From Desulfobacterales bacterium (GTDB lineage: Bacteria; Desulfobacterota; Desulfobacteria; Desulfobacterales; JAUCGF01), in assembly GCA_029940345.1 (NCBI GenBank), contig JAOZRC010000053.1, forward strand, positions 1 to 14,902: a stretch of DNA of 14,902 nt, read 5' to 3'. Made by a program: the position numbers and the translations under genes. Shown here piece by piece: positions 13,814 to 14,902 of the stretch (position 1 is the stretch's first letter; every line of letters starts with the position of its first letter). A model generated the notes under the pieces. That model did no database searches. It was given only the letters and a program-made list of their open reading frames with translations, and was not told the origin of the DNA.

Positions 13814-14874
13814 TGAAGCCCCAGCATGATACAGTTTAGCCCGCTGCCGATTCCCAGGAACCCGACCGAATCGCCATGTTGCAGAAATTCACGCTCTTGG
13901 GCGATAGCCGCGGTAATGGGTAGGGAAACCGTGCCGATATTGCCTAAATGTTTGAAAGTGGAAAAATCTTTTTTTTCCGGCACGCCAATGGCTTGGAGGA
14001 TAGTTCTTTGATGAGCGGCGCCTACCTGGTGTGTAATAACTTTGTCCGGCTTGTCATGCTTCCAGCCCATCTCTTGGGTAAACGCCTTATATGTCTCTAT
14101 GCCCAAATTAACTCCGTTGGTTAAAACAGCGACCGAATCGGTTTCCATGATATTACAGCCACTATCCGGATTATCGGGATCTGGCCCCCATCGGCAAAGA
14201 TCATGGTGCTGAGATGCATTTCGGACGATGCCGCCCAAAAGTTGGCGGCGATGATTTGAAACTGATTGTCGCTGGGTCTCAGGTCCTTGGGTCCCGTCAC
14301 TTAAAAGCACGGCTACCGCACCAGAGCCGCCGGTTAAGGTGGCAATTGAATTTTTAAACGTGTGCATGTCACGGTTAAGGAGCATACGCTCAATCGTATG
14401 ATCGACAATTTGACGAGCCGATTCACAGGAAACGACCAGTCCCGCCCTGATCTGATTCAATTCAATGGCATTGGCAATTTGAATCATTCCGTTGATTACA
14501 CCCAAGCAGGCATTGGAGACATCATATATCTGGGTGGCAGGATTCAGCTTAAGGCCATGCGCCACAGCGCAGGCGGCAGCGGGTTCAAGATTTTCACGAC
14601 ACACCCCCCCATAAATCAGGGTGCCGATATCTTCAACCGGGATAGCGGCCGCATGAATCGCCTTTTGCCCCGCTTCAATGGCACCTTCCTGTATGGGAAA
14701 TCCGGGTGGCCAAAACCGACGTTCACGGATGCCGGTCAGTGATTCCAATTGCCCTTTTTGAAGATGCAGCGCCAGATAGAGCGGTTCAAGGCGCTTTTCA
14801 ATATCATCCGAGGTCACGATATAGGGCGCTAGCTCATAACCGAAGGATTCAATGTATACTTTAGAATATCGCAT
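13807..14874 (-). CDS. oleA: OleA-type thiolase-superfamily acyl-CoA condensing enzyme
   Basis: 355 residues, FabH-like thiolase fold. The catalytic Cys is C123 (SNACLGVING). H282 (THQVG) and N312 (GNIGTVSLP) complete the thiolase triad, and E97 (ENLEP), 26 residues before the Cys, matches the OleA-specific catalytic Glu. OleA condenses two fatty acyl-CoAs head to head to a beta-keto acid, the first step of long-chain olefin synthesis; spontaneous decarboxylation gives ketones. It is the first gene visible in the leftward ole operon. The ATG at 14874 is 28 bases from the window edge with only a weak AAGCAGA in front, so a further upstream start is possible. The gene is intact and unfused. Confidence 0.92.
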   Translation of the reverse strand: MRYSKVYIESFGYELAPYIVTSDDIEKRLEPLYLALHLQKGQLESLTGIRERRFWPPGFPIQEGAIEAGQKAIHAAAIPVEDIGTLIYGGVCRENLEPAAACAVAHGLKLNPATQIYDVSNACLGVINGMIQIANAIELNQIRAGLVVSCESARQIVDHTIERMLLNRDMHTFKNSIATLTGGSGAVAVLLSDGTQGPETQRQSVSNHRRQLLGGIVRNASQHHDLCRWGPDPDNPDSGCNIMETDSVAVLTNGVNLGIETYKAFTQEMGWKHDKPDKVITHQVGAAHQRTILQAIGVPEKKDFSTFKHLGNIGTVSLPITAAIAQEREFLQHGDSVGFLGIGSGLNCIMLGLQW

Positions 14875-14902
14875 TCTGCTTGTAAATGGAAGCCAATTAT
14901 AA

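Overview
This window looks like an accessory stretch of a Gram-negative, probably anaerobic bacterium. A sulfate-reducer-like member of the Desulfobacterota (Desulfobacterales or similar) is my best guess. The reasons are the moderate GC content, a TRAP-type solute-binding protein, a sigma54-dependent two-component system, oleABC hydrocarbon genes, an archaemetzincin (rare in bacteria) and many short palindromic intergenic repeats. The taxonomic call is inference; there is no rRNA or tRNA to confirm it.

Layout. Positions 1-509 hold no intact gene. They contain a leftward sigma54-type promoter (125-140) with a weaker second match, a probable transposase tail (191-370) and two hairpins. Positions 510-4063 are a leftward operon: a sensor kinase with an N-terminal Rossmann-like domain and a PAS domain, then an NtrC-type sigma54 activator, then an archaemetzincin zinc protease whose start overlaps the activator's stop. 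Positions 4200-6248 are a decayed, repeat-rich zone. It holds palindromic element A, a 5'-truncated and frameshifted glutamate-receptor-like ion channel, an AGTAA microsatellite, a MNT-type nucleotidyltransferase whose HEPN partner survives only as its C-terminal half, element B, and a third inverted repeat. Elements A and B share a 36-base outer end but have different palindromic cores, and each lies at the 5' border of a truncated gene.

Positions 6303-7292 (leftward) encode an orphan TRAP solute-binding protein. After a 456-base divergent intergenic region, 7749-10383 (rightward) encodes an MTA/SAH deaminase-type amidohydrolase and a GT4 glycosyltransferase. Converging on these is a leftward operon, 14874 to 10396: oleA, oleB, oleC and an overlapping GT2 glycosyltransferase. 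OleA would condense two acyl-CoAs head to head; OleC forms and OleB decarboxylates the beta-lactone that yields a long-chain olefin. The reductase oleD, needed between OleA and OleC, is not in the window; a glycosyltransferase occupies the place after oleC.

The two most interesting points are the kinase / sigma54 activator / archaemetzincin unit, a candidate signal-controlled protease system, and the repeat family bordering the truncated genes.
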